Below, piece by piece: positions 22,474-30,914 of a DNA stretch of 64,000 nt. Positions within the stretch are counted from its first letter, which is position 1. Every line of letters begins with the position of its first letter. The notes beneath the pieces are model-generated. The model was not told the DNA's origin, ran no database searches, and saw only the letters and a program-made list of their open reading frames with translations. The stretch spans positions 10,743,594 to 10,807,593 of the forward strand of contig NC_048549.1 in assembly GCF_902806685.2 (NCBI RefSeq), read 5' to 3'. This stretch comes from Maniola hyperantus. Lineage: Eukaryota > Arthropoda > Insecta > Lepidoptera > Nymphalidae. A program made the translations under genes and the position numbers.

Positions 22474-22946
22474 TTTAGGGTTCCGTACCTTTTTTTTTTT
22501 TTTCGCTGGGAAATGCTTTTATGCATCCTCCCCGGAAGAAACGCAGCTGCCTCAAAAGGAAAAAGGAACTTTTATAGGATCACTTTGTTGTCTGTCTGTC
22601 TGTTCGTCTGTCCGTCATGTCTGTCAAGAAAACCTATAGGATACTTCATAAAATCATGAAATTTGGAGGGTAGGTAGCATGGTAGGTAGATCTTATAGTA
22701 AAACTTACAAGTAAAGGAATAAATGCGAAAACCGTGAATTTGTTGTTACATCACAGTTTAAATACCTATTAGTATTTTCAAAGTTAGATAACTATACCAA
22801 GTGGGGTATCATATGAAACGGCTTTACTTGTACATTCTAAAACAGATTTTTATGCATAATAGTTTTTGATTTATTGTGCAAAATGTCGAAAAAATACAAC
22901 TTTTATAATACGGAACCCTCGGTGCGCACTGCGCGAGTCTGATTCG
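22474..22946 (+). repeat. Full-length GGGTTCCGTACC repeat, interrupted
   Basis: The whole family order is visible: AGGGTTCCGTACC, (insertion), TCAAAAGGAAAAAGG, GTCTGTCTGTCTGTTCG, ATGAAATTTGG, AACCGTGAATTTGTTGTTAC, AACTATACCAAGTGGGGTAT, CTTGTACATTCTAAAACAGA, AAAATGTCGAAAAAATAC and CGGAACCCTCGGTGCGCACT. About 0.47 kb including the insert. It is an abundant non-coding lepidopteran repeat whose class I cannot settle. Confidence 0.75.
22490..22551 (-). mobile_element. Short poly(A)-tailed insertion inside the repeat
   Basis: About 61 bp absent from other copies separate GTACC from TCAAAAGG. Read on the minus strand it is GCAGCTGCGTTTCTTCCGGG, GAGGATGCATAAAAGC, ATTTCCCAGCG, then a run of A. That is what a severely 5'-truncated retroelement copy would look like. 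The parent element is not identified. Confidence 0.55.
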
Positions 22947-23112
22947 CAATCGTAAGTAGGTACGCAGTTTTAATTTTTTAATTTAATTTATTTTTTAATT
23001 ATATTATCACAAACAAGATCGTAGTCAAGTGTTATTATTTTAATATTTTTATAGTGTTTTACCTACACTTCAAGGAAATTTCTAAATAATTTTAAAATAA
23101 TAATTATAAATT

Positions 23113-23361
23113 GACGACCTCCCTGGCGCAGTGGTGAGCGCTGTGGTCTTATTAGTGGGAGGTCCCGGGTTCGATTCCTGGCAGGGGTTTGGAATTTTAT
23201 AATTTCTAAATTTCTGGTCTGGTCTGGTGGGAGGCTTCGGCCGTGGCTAGTTACCACCCTGCCGGCAAAGCCGTGATATCATCTTAGATTGCATCTTCAC
23301 TTACCACCAGGTGAGATTGCAGTCAAGGGCTAACTTGTACCTGAATAAAAAATAAAAAAAA
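23113..23361 (+). mobile_element. Full-length tRNA-derived SINE (SINE-1)
   Basis: The head CTCCCTGGCGCAGTGGTGAG contains the A box, and GGTCCCGGGTTCGATTCCTG the B box. The body has GGTCTGGTCTGGTGGGAGGC and CTGCCGGCAAAGCCG. The tail has CTTACCACCAGGTGAGATTG, CAGTCAAGGGCTAACTTGTA, then CTGAATAAAAAATAAAA. Transcription by pol III from the internal promoter is expected from the structure. Related copies: 14990, 27707 and 60774. Confidence 0.85.
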
Positions 23362-23384
23362 CCTATTAAAAATTACGGCAGCAA

Positions 23385-23458
23385 GCGTGCCGTAGCTTAG
23401 TGGTCAGAGCGCCGGGAGCGATCCCAGGAGACGCGAGTTCGATTCCTGCTGGTCCGCA
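23385..23458 (+). other. tRNA-like sequence (pseudo-tRNA or SINE head)
   Basis: A 74-nt segment folds roughly as a tRNA. The acceptor arms GCGTGCC/GGTCCGC pair at 6 of 7 positions, the D arm contains TAGCTTAGTGG, and the T loop lies in GAGTTCGATTCC. The anticodon stem has a mismatch and the loop AGCGATC lacks U33, so a functional tRNA is unlikely. It is probably the head of a tRNA-derived SINE. Confidence 0.5.
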
Positions 23459-23821
23459 ATTTTTAAGTGCTATTATTTCAAAAGCATTAACAAAGTTCTG
23501 TTTCACCTGACATAGCTATGGATATGGTTTTACGCTTTGCGTAATGGAACCCCAAATATCCATCTTAATGACAGACTAATTATAACATGTGAACGTCTTT
23601 CATCTGTGTTATCTTGATGCGTTATGTGAATACTTACAGTATTGACAAAAACCGGCCGAGCTGTCTCTCGAGACTTGCTTCTTGAGTTATGCTATTGATA
23701 GTATCTTATCTTTTAACTGCACCCACAAACTTTCTTTTTATTGCTGTTTGGTGCTTTGTGTTGATAGAGACTGTGTTTTTTGTTACCTACGTCCTACATG
23801 TTCTAAAATTTATAGTCATCA

Positions 23822-24040
23822 CTAGCTGATGCCCGCGACTTCGTCCGCATGGAATTAGGTTTTTTAAAAATCCCGTGGGAACTCTTTGATTTTCCGGGAT
23901 AAAAAGTATATATAGTATGTCACTCTCCAGGTCTTTATCTTTACCCATGCAAAAAATCACGTCAATCCGTTGCACCGTTGCGACGTGATTGAAGGACAAA
24001 CCAACAAACAAACACACTTTCGCATTTATAATAAGGGTAA
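23822..24040 (-). mobile_element. Helitron (HEL-A), minus strand
   Basis: The plus-strand string A|CTAGCTGATGCCCGCGACTT, CGTCCGC is the reverse complement of the terminal hairpin and CTAG|T. The body contains ATCCCGTGGGAACTCTTTGA, AAATCACGTCAATCCGTTGC and ACACTTTCGCATTTATAATA, the long variant of the family also seen at 59171-59399. It ends 10 bp from the next SINE. Confidence 0.75.
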
Positions 24041-24050
24041 GGGTACTGCT

Positions 24051-24363
24051 TATCATCATGATCAACCCATCGCTGACTCACTACAGAGCACGGATCTCTT
24101 CTCAGAGTGAGAAGAGTTTTTGGCCATAGTCTACCACCCTGGCCATGTGCGGATTGGTAGACTTCACACACCTTTGAGGACATTATGGAGAACTCTCAGA
24201 CATGCAGGTTTCCTTACGATGTTTTCCTTCAGCGTTAAAGCAAGTGATATTTAATTAATTAAAACGCACATAACTCCGAAAAGTTAGAGGTGCGTGCCTC
24301 GGATCGAACCCTCGACCTCCGATTAGAAGGCGGACGTCCTAACCACTAGGCTATCACAGCTTG
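24051..24363 (-). mobile_element. tRNA-derived SINE (SINE-2), minus strand
   Basis: On the minus strand the head reads GTGATAGCCTAGTGGTTAGG (A box), then GAGGGTTCGATCCGAGGC (B box), followed by ACTTTTCGGAGTTATGTGCG, AAGGAAAACATCGTAAGGAA, ACCTGCATGTCTGAGAGTTC and TTGATCATGATGATAAG. Other copies, also minus, are at 32815 and 37188, with a fragment at 62140. Confidence 0.85.
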
Positions 24364-24400
24364 CTATATAGCATAAGTGTATAGTGCTCTATGAAAAACA

Positions 24401-24855
24401 GAATAGAATAGAATAGAATGTTTTTTTATTCATGTAAACTTTTTACAAGTACTTATGAATAGTCAGGTAGTTTTAATTTACCACTGGTTCGGAATACCGT
24501 TCCTACCGAGAAGAACCAGCAAGAAACTCGGCGGTTGCTCTTTTTAATTTTTCAATTTACAATGTTATTATACCGTACTATACAAGCCATTGCAGCCCCG
24601 TGCATTGCAGGAGCGAGTCAAATCCAAGCTTTTTTATCGTTTACATAGTCCGCGACTGTATAACATGCTTTTTTAGGAGCATACTCTAAACACATTTTTT
24701 AAACTTGTGTAAAGGCAAGTCTAAAATTGCTTGTGGAATTTTATTATAAAATATTACACTCATTCCCACAAATGACTTTCCCACCTTCCAGAGGCGGAGC
24801 GCAGAGTAGTAGCAAGCTTATTTCGGTTTCTAGTTTGGCTATCGTGAAAACGGAC
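24401..24855 (-). mobile_element. Jockey-like LINE 3' end with ORF2 C-terminus
   Basis: On the minus strand the end of a reverse-transcriptase ORF is readable: a TRNK motif, VGKSFVGMSVIFYNKIP, ILDLPLHKFKK, then a stop and frame damage. The 3' untranslated region follows with AAGAACCAGCAAGAAACTCG read in antisense. The FVG...YNKIP signature is typical of Jockey/CR1-type LINEs. It ends in a (GAATA)n tract at 24401-24420 on the plus strand. 5'-truncated and non-functional. Confidence 0.75.
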
Positions 24856-25042
24856 TTTGAAACTTGTAATTTTGGTTTTAACAGTATGTACAGGTTGAGG
24901 GAACTCTGACGGTCTACTATAGCCACTTTTGTGTTTGCGTAACTTTCATGACATATAACTTACAATATTTTTCAATTTTCACTGATGCCATGATCAATGT
25001 TGCCCTTGCCTAGTGATACTCAATTACAACAATACAGTCTTG

Positions 25043-25130
25043 GACTGAAGTAATATAATGAAGTGCATGTTTTGTAATTTGTATAGCGGAAGTTTATAGG
25101 GCTAGAATTAATTTAATTAAAGAGAATCTT
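25043..25130 (+). repeat. Short interspersed repeat, copy 2
   Basis: GAAGTAATATAATGAAGTGC, GTATAGCGGAAGTTTATAGG and GCTAGAATTAATTTAATTAA correspond to 4575-4676. It abuts a Helitron-like end on its right. Confidence 0.5.
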
Positions 25131-25240
25131 AAATATATAAAACGAAAAGCTGACTGATCTATCAACGCACAGCTCAAACTACTGTACGGATGGGGCTGAA
25201 ATTTGGCATGCAGATAGCTAATACATTGATTGATTACAAT
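25130..25240 (+). mobile_element. Helitron-like fragment (HEL-B)
   Basis: AAATATATAAAACGAAAAGC, TGACTGATCTATCAACGCAC, AGCTCAAACTACTGTACGG and GCATGCAGATAGCTAATAC give the 5' half only. Confidence 0.65.
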
Positions 25241-25244
25241 ACTT

Positions 25245-25670
25245 AAGTACATGGTATCTAAATAAAATTCCATGGTGTTGTAAAAATAAAAAAATAAAAC
25301 CGATATCTCACCAAGAATTCCATTTGCCTATTCGAGAGTGAAATGCAAAATTAAAAGCTAAAAATGTTCACCACACCGCATACATGACAGATGTAATAAC
25401 TCAGTTCATTATTTCAAATAATGTTTCGAAATCGATATTATTCATGCGATATGTCGAACTCGTGTTCAAAATAAATCGCAGTGCCTTCTTCATTATCATA
25501 CAGGGCTGTCGATATTTTTGGTAGTTTCCTAATAGTTATGTTTTGGTATGTCTACATTTTAGAAACCTTTCAAGAGATGACACAGCTAATACCTACCGTA
25601 TCGATCGTAGATTCTTCCGACATCATTGGTATTAATCATGTCTTTAAAAAAAATTATATACAACTAGCTG
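25245..25670. other. No recognised feature
   Basis: AT-rich. An 81-codon plus ORF at 25481-25726 runs into the next Helitron and is not supported. Confidence 0.45.
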
Positions 25671-25673
25671 CCC

Positions 25674-25857
25674 TAGCGAACTTCGTACCACCTAACAGTC
25701 GATTCTTTTTCAGGATTTTTTTTTAAAAATTCTCTGTAAGAACCATCCTCGTACTTCAAGGAATATTATAAAAAAGAATTAGCGCAATCGGTTCAGCTGT
25801 TCTCGAGATTTGCGATCAGCAACACATTCAGCAATTCATTTTTATATAATATAGAGA
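25674..25857 (-). mobile_element. Helitron-like element (HEL-D), minus strand
   Basis: 184 bp bounded by A|CTAG on the left and GA|T on the right, the mirror image of TC...CTAG inserted between A and T. Internal words are GAATTAGCGCAATCGGTTCA, GCTGTTCTCGAGATTTGCGA and TCAGCAACACATTCAGC. The terminal stem is weak here. A separate family from HEL-A and HEL-B by sequence. Confidence 0.6.
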
Positions 25858-26110
25858 TTTTTTGTTGATATTATGCTGTATCAAATACATCACAACTTTT
25901 TCCGTCCATCTAGTGAGGGTGTTCTACTTACACTGCGTTTCCTGGGGCGAGGTGGCCTTGATACTTCCTTCGTGTATTTTGTGCAATTCGTTTCTAGCAC
26001 AGATTCAGACAATAATTGTTCTAAGTGAGAAAATTCACCAAAATAAGAGTAGGTAAATTGATGAATTTTGTCACTAATTGTTAAATTAGTTTGATATATT
26101 TCTTGAATAC

Positions 26111-26308
26111 AAGGTGCTGGAATGCGACTTCGCACCGGAAAACACAGCGTTGGTAGACCCCCCGCTAGGTGGACGGACGACATCAGACGAGTCGCAACTC
26201 GCAGGGAGTCGCTGGATTCAAGCGGCGCAAGACCGTGGCGTGTGGAAGTCCCTACAAGAGACCTAAGTCCAGCAGTGGACGTCTATCGGTTGATGATGAC
26301 GATGATTT
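26111..26308 (+). mobile_element. RTE-type LINE 3' end
   Basis: Translation shows RLRTGKHSVGRPPARWTDDI followed by RVA, the conserved C-terminal end of RTE endonuclease-reverse transcriptases. It ends in GTTGATGATGACGATGAT. The 78-codon ORF open here is this remnant. Closest local relative: 6557-6831. Confidence 0.8.
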
Positions 26309-26460
26309 CTAGAATATCGTATCCCGTTTTATTGCCGACTTATGTTATGTGCTATTAAATATCTATTTACATATTTTTAACTATAGCTTCTTCAAAGAGT
26401 GTAGAATAATCATTGAAGCGAGATTCTATCTGCTCAATTTATCTCGTATAAAAATTGATA

Positions 26461-26705
26461 ATTCCCCTCTTCTGGGGAAATACCTCTTCGTCCCACTGAC
26501 GGTGGAGACGATGGCCTGCGGGCGAGGAAGCGAATAGTTTCGTACGTGACATCAACCGTCGCCTAAGGGAAAGAGGTTGTTATCCGCGCTCTAGGGCCTA
26601 CCTGGTCCAAAGATTGTCCATCGCCATTCAGCGTGGCAATGGTACCAGCTAGATGGGCACCTTTGGCCACCTTGGCCTTTGGGCAACCAGGGGCGGACTT
26701 TTTGA
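26461..26705 (+). pseudogene. Probable non-LTR retrotransposon ORF C-terminal remnant
   Basis: In shifting frames the sequence encodes FVPLTVETMACGRGSE, then a segment like RRLRERGCYPRSRAYLVQRL and SIAIQRGNG, then MGTFGHLG. The run VETxG...DPRxxxxLxQRxSxAIQRGNAxSxxGT is one I associate with the C-terminus of certain animal non-LTR reverse transcriptases. The frame is broken at least twice, so this is a fossil. Confidence 0.5.
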
Positions 26706-26779
26706 CGACGTGGTTATAGATAGTAAGGTTTATTAATATTGGACTCTTGTAAACATTGATGCATTAGTTATATATCTGT

Positions 26780-26890
26780 TCTCTTAGCGCTTAAACTATC
26801 GTGAGTGATTTCCATTATATATAGTAACCTAACCTGTGGGCTAACGTCGACTGGATACGTGCGTATAGCCGTAGAAATATACTATATATA
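26780..26890 (+). repeat. Interspersed repeat (TTAAACTATCGTGAGTGATT)
   Basis: AGCGCTTAAACTATCGTGAG, TGATTTCCATTATATA, GGGCTAACGTCGAC and GTATAGCCG correspond in order to the reverse complement of 33600-33722 and, for the first block, to 16470. It may be the 3' untranslated part of the LINE remnant just upstream. Confidence 0.55.
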
Positions 26891-27231
26891 TCTGTTATCT
26901 TTTAAAAAAATACCTAATTCTTAAACTGATTACTGTTTCCTTGGATCGACGTAGATTTTAATTTTAACCCGTTATTGCTGTCTCCTTAGGGCAAATCTGG
27001 CGACCCTACTTCGTCCCTTGCTACGAAAGCCGAGGTACGGTTATTTATCTTCACGTTTTTTCCGCTCAGAGCGATCGTTGAGTGTGAGTTTGTATGAGTT
27101 ATGAGTTAATTAAGCAGTCACTTGCTATTTATATGGCCGGTACATTCTGCAGTGTGAAATGTACCTTGAGGGACTTCTTACAATTAAAGGCGGATTCTTG
27201 GAGCTCGAGAATTTAATAGAATACACAAAGC

Positions 27232-27310
27232 TTAACACTGGGCCGATTCTCTTATTTACACAATTTCTAAACTAAATTAACAGGTCTAACTCTAGTGCTA
27301 TCTTCAATGC
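27232..27310. mobile_element. Foldback MITE fragment
   Basis: GGGCCGATTCTC, TTTACACAATTTCTAAACTA and AACAGGTCTAACTCTAGTGC match one end of the MITEs at 5337 and 46753. The other end is lost. Confidence 0.6.
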
Positions 27311-27706
27311 TATCAAAAGCCGACTTGTATCTATGGACTACGATATTCAAGATACAAAAAACTGAAGCATCCTTAGGAGTTGGGGCTTTGTTGCATATCA
27401 TTGGTTTCCGCCACCACGTAAGTAATTTGCAACAAAGTGGTAGGTTAAATGCCTTCCATATTTATTAAGAACAGTGAACTTTGCAGTGTTGTGCATTGGG
27501 ACAAACATTGTTACATTTACAGCAGTGACATTTCCAACATGTTTATCAAATGGCATTTGAAATTATTTACCTAAGTAAGTATATACATTTACATATATAC
27601 GTAGAGATTTAGGTACATAATAGGTAGAGCAGGTTTTCGGAATATTTTCATATCAAAAGTTTGATTTCATACTTCAGGAAATAGGTATCTTATGTCACTA
27701 TACTTC

Positions 27707-27893
27707 ACCGGCAAAGCCGTGCCGCCAAGCGATTTAGCGTTCCGGTACGATGCCAAGTAGAAACCAAAGGGTTAAATAAAAAACTGCCATACCCCTTCCA
27801 GGTTAGCCCGCTTCCACTTTAGACTGCATCATCACTTACCACCGGGTGAGATTGTAGTCAAGGGCTAACTTGTATCTGAATAAATAAATAAAT
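27707..27893 (+). mobile_element. SINE-1, 5'-truncated
   Basis: CACCGGCAAAGCCGTGCCGC, AAGCGATTTAGCGTTCCGGT, ACGATGCC, TTACCACCGGGTGAGATTG, TAGTCAAGGGCTAACTTGTA and TCTGAATAAATAAATAAA. The tRNA-like head is absent. Confidence 0.8.
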
Positions 27894-27899
27894 TCACTA

Positions 27900-28420
27900 T
27901 AGTCTATATCTATCCATCTTCTCGTAAAAACTTGGTCATACGGTCTAGAGATACCGCCTGAAGCGGACAGCAAAAGTTTTTAGGTTAGTATTTAATTATT
28001 ACCTATCCCTAGTCTAGAAAATAGTAGAGGCGTTGGACTTGGAATAATTCCACATTTTGTGGGTCTCCAACCTACTTCGTGTTTTTTGCCAATGGTTCTT
28101 TTTTGGGCATCAACTATGATTTGTTCTCTCTGTTACTGATCTAAAGTTTAAATATCTCGGTTTAGATGAAACCGAAGCAAATTCACCGTTTTCCAGCAGA
28201 ATGTATGAAAGGTTGTGTGTAAACATCGTGAAAGGTTGAACGATTGTTATCAGCTCATCGAATCGATTTATAAATACTAAACAATAGCGCTGGAACATAA
28301 CAAATGTCTCTTGTAATTTTAACAATTAAAATGTTTACGTAAAGGTGTTGTGTAATTATTATCTTGAAGACAATCTTGACATAGAAAGCTCATGTTATAT
28401 CAATAGCTTAAAAGGTCTAA
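27900..28420. other. No recognised feature
   Basis: A 71-codon minus ORF (28110-28325) shows no family resemblance; nothing else is noted. Confidence 0.45.
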
Positions 28421-28423
28421 ATT

Positions 28424-28590
28424 TCTATAAATATATACAAAGAAACGGTGACTGACTGATCTATCAACGCACAGCTCAACTATAGGACGGATAGGGCTAT
28501 GACGTGGGTAAGAAAGGATTTTTGAAAGTGCAACCCCTAAGGGGGTGAAATAGAGGTTTGAAATTTGTGTATAGTCTACGCTAAGTTAGT
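28424..28590 (+). mobile_element. Helitron-like element (HEL-B), plus copy of an inverted pair
   Basis: TCTATAAATATATACAAAG, GTGACTGACTGATCTATCAA, CGCACAGCTCAACTATAGG and CAACCCCTAAGGGGGTGAAA. There is an internal deletion around the GCATGCAGATAG block and no 3' hairpin. It faces a minus-strand copy 50 bp away. Confidence 0.65.
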
Positions 28591-28639
28591 TACCTAGTGG
28601 CATAAAATTAGTTTTACCAATAATTTCACGTGTAGTTAA

Positions 28640-29038
28640 ATTAAACCCCTAAGAGGGTAAAAGGGGTTTCTTAGGGGTTTAATTTTCAAAAATCCTTTCT
28701 AAGCGGATGTTTACGTCATAATAGCTATCTATCTGCATGCCAAATTTCAGTCCGATCCGTTCAGTAGTTTCGAGTTGTTTGACCTGTGCATTGATAGATC
28801 AGTCAGTCACCTTTAAAGGCTCCCCCACACAGCCGCGTTATTATCGGTCGATAATATCGCATGCGTTATTGCGATATCTGTTTTCAGTACATTTTGTATT
28901 AGGATGGTCATGTAGTTACACACTGCTGCGATAATAAGGCCGCAATGGAAGTAGGGCGTATTATCGCAATAACGCATGCGATATTATCGACCGATAATAA
29001 CGCGGCTGTGTGGGGGGGCCTTTTACCTTTTTATATAG
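28640..29038 (-). mobile_element. Helitron-like element (HEL-B), minus, split by a MITE
   Basis: The minus strand reads TATATAAAAAGGT (right of the MITE), then GTGACTGACTGATCTATCAA, GCATGCAGATAG, CGCTTAGAAAGGATTTTTGA and CCTAAGAAACCCC. The element is interrupted near its 5' end by the insertion at 28816-29022. Confidence 0.7.
28816..29022. mobile_element. MITE with 61-bp TIRs, nested in a Helitron
   Basis: Arms 28816-28876 and 28962-29022 are complementary over 61 bp with one mismatch; the outer end begins AAGG, then a C-rich run, ACACAGCCGCGTTATTATCG. It is flanked by TTA on both sides (28813-28815 and 29023-29025), fitting a 3-bp duplication of the PIF/Harbinger type. A 6-bp ACCTTT reading of the flanks is also possible. 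Total 207 bp, non-coding. Confidence 0.8.
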
Positions 29039-29380
29039 ACCTCGCAATGTAACAGCGCAGCATAGCCAGAGAAGAGAGAAGTTACTCGTATAATAATGTA
29101 CGACTCAATTAAGTAGCTGGCATAGAAGTTTATTACACCTCGACAAGAATAAACTCTGATAGTTAATTGCAAATTCAACAGTAACAGCCTAGCCTATAAT
29201 GACGGTATCACACGCTATAATAATAAATCCTCACCAAAAACAAGTACAAATTAACTTTCTATTTGAATTTGCGGCACGGAAGTGAAGTCACGCGATGGCA
29301 TATAGCTAGGTACTCATTCAACATTATAGAGAGAGAGCCAGCGCGTGCCAGACCTTTGCTATTTTATAAAATGAAAGTGA

Positions 29381-29735
29381 AAATGAAAATCTTTTTTTAT
29401 TCGTATAAACTTTTACAAGTGCTTACGAATAGTCGGATGCATCTACCACTGGTTCGGAATGCCTTTCCTGCCGAGAAGAACCAGCAAGAAACTCGGCGGT
29501 TGCTCTTTTGAAATATTTGATATAGGTACAAGATTATGCCATGTATAAAATAGTATTTGCAGTCTTGTGCGTTGCTGGAACGAGCTGCAGGTCAAATAAA
29601 CGCTCTTTTATCATTTAAATAATCTTCAATTGTGTAATATGCTTTTTTCAGGAGCATATTTTTAATAGATTTTTTAAACTTGTGCAAAGGTAAGTCCAAA
29701 ATAGTTTGCGGGATTTTATTATATATTATACCTGA
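29381..29735 (-). mobile_element. Jockey-like LINE 3' end with intact ORF2 C-terminus
   Basis: The minus strand encodes IIYNKIPQTILDLPLHKFKK, SIKNMLLKKAYYTIEDYLND and KRAFI, followed by a stop with no frame break. The 3' untranslated region follows, with CCGAGTTTCTTGCTGGTTCT and CTATTCGTAAGCACTTGTAA, ending ACGAATAAAAAAAGATTTTC. The copy is truncated just upstream of YNKIP. The lack of damage suggests a younger copy than that at 24401. Confidence 0.75.
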
Positions 29736-29886
29736 AAGTTTCTATGAGTATTGACCCCAACACAGGGAGGAACGATCAGCGACTATGAAGTTAGACCTAG
29801 CGCGCGCACTGCGGCATTAATTCTAGTGTCTGCTCTAGTGTTTCTCGTTTGGTAGCTCAAGAGGCCTGGTATCAAGGGCCGTTACA

Positions 29887-30032
29887 CAGTGGCGTGCATA
29901 GGGTTCCAAGCTAGGGTAGGCATTAGTCTGTTAGGTTACCTATTTAGAGGCTGTCATGATGAAAAATGACCGTTGAGCCATTTCAACTTGGGTAAGCAGT
30001 GCTTTTATGCCTCTATGACCTGCACGCCACTG
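29887..30032. mobile_element. hAT-type MITE with 8-bp target duplication, copy 1
   Basis: 146 bp with ends CAGTGGCGTGCA and its complement (TGCACGCCACTG). It is flanked by CCGTTACA (29879-29886) and TCGTTACA (30033-30040), an 8-bp duplication with one difference. CAGTGGCG-type tips and 8-bp duplications are standard for hAT elements. No coding capacity. The sister copy at 53528-53672 is in the opposite orientation. Confidence 0.85.
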
Positions 30033-30514
30033 TCGTTACATAAATTTAAAGCAAATAGCTCAAGACAGAACGGTGCGCGACCGCCTTGGTGTCCTAGCGA
30101 GGTGCTTGCTTGTGCATAAAACACTATTAGGTAGGTTGGGTGGGTACTCGTGTACTTTAGTAGGTCCACATTAGAAGCAGCTTTCCTTTCGCAGCACGGG
30201 AGTGATATCGCTGGACGTGTCGGTCGTTTATAATTCAACAACAATAAACAGATAGTTAATTGCGATGCTGTCACGGGCCCAGTATATGGTAATGAGGCGT
30301 AGGGATCGCGGCTGCACGGACAATATCTCTCCACGGTGAAAGGTAACATGGGATCCGTGCAGGGTATGAGCGCAAGCGGACTTTGGAGCAGTTTTGAAAG
30401 AATCTCTTTTTTCGACTTTCCTAACATTTTTCTACACCAAACAAAATAAAAAACAGGTTTGTTACTTGTTTCGTCTACGAGCTGGAGACCCGTGATACGC
30501 GGACAGACAAACAA
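30005..30514 (-). CDS. Unassigned 169-codon ORF (doubtful)
   Basis: This is the longest open frame outside the transposase, but its 3' end overlaps the hAT MITE, so at least that part cannot be ancestral coding. The translation is rich in cysteine and proline (for example CPCSRDPYASLPY), with no motif, signal peptide or membrane pattern that I recognise. The region is moderately GC-rich, which lengthens chance frames. It could be a chance ORF, part of an unspliced exon, or a decayed element. I do not assign a function. Confidence 0.12.
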   Translation of the reverse strand: MFVCPRITGLQLVDETSNKPVFYFVWCRKMLGKSKKEILSKLLQSPLALIPCTDPMLPFTVERYCPCSRDPYASLPYTGPVTASQLTICLLLLNYKRPTRPAISLPCCERKAASNVDLLKYTSTHPTYLIVFYAQASTSLGHQGGRAPFCLELFALNLCNDSGVQVIEA

Positions 30515-30837
30515 ATAGACAGCAGAGTGAAATTAATAGGGCTCCACTTTACCGTTTAACGTCACGTCGTGTCCAGTGAGCCATTTGTCGTTAAAAACCG
30601 AGCAATACAACGGAGTCAAAAACCATTTATTATTATTTATACAGTATATAGCTAGCTTTGTAACAAGCCTTTTGGCCTTCATTTGAAGCTTGACCCGAAG
30701 CTCTCCAACATGCACTAGCAACTACCGTAGGAATTTATTGGTCAAGGATCCCTTAACCGTTGGTTATATTACTTAATTCTCCGATGAGTAGCCAAAAACG
30801 TAGTTCTCATCTTTACCAACCTGTTTGCGTTAATGTT

Positions 30838-30913
30838 TGTGTGCTGTGGCGCGTTCTCGGGGAGGGCTATATTCAGCAATATAGCCCACTCCGAGAACGC
30901 GCCACAGCACACA
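30838..30913. repeat. Near-perfect 36-bp GC-rich hairpin
   Basis: The outer arms 30838-30860 and 30891-30913 pair perfectly over 23 bp (TGTGCTGTGGCGCGTTCTCG core). After a 3-bp zone with two mismatches, the inner arms 30864-30873 and 30878-30887 pair perfectly over 10 bp around a CAGC tetraloop. It is not part of any repeat I recognise in the window. Confidence 0.9.
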
Positions 30914-30914
30914 G

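Noticed and set aside
23385..23458. Functional tRNA gene
   Set aside because: Anticodon loop lacks U33, stems have mismatches, and it sits next to a SINE; kept only as a tRNA-like sequence.
24294..24363. Functional tRNA gene on the minus strand
   Set aside because: It is continuous with a SINE-2 body that recurs elsewhere in the window.
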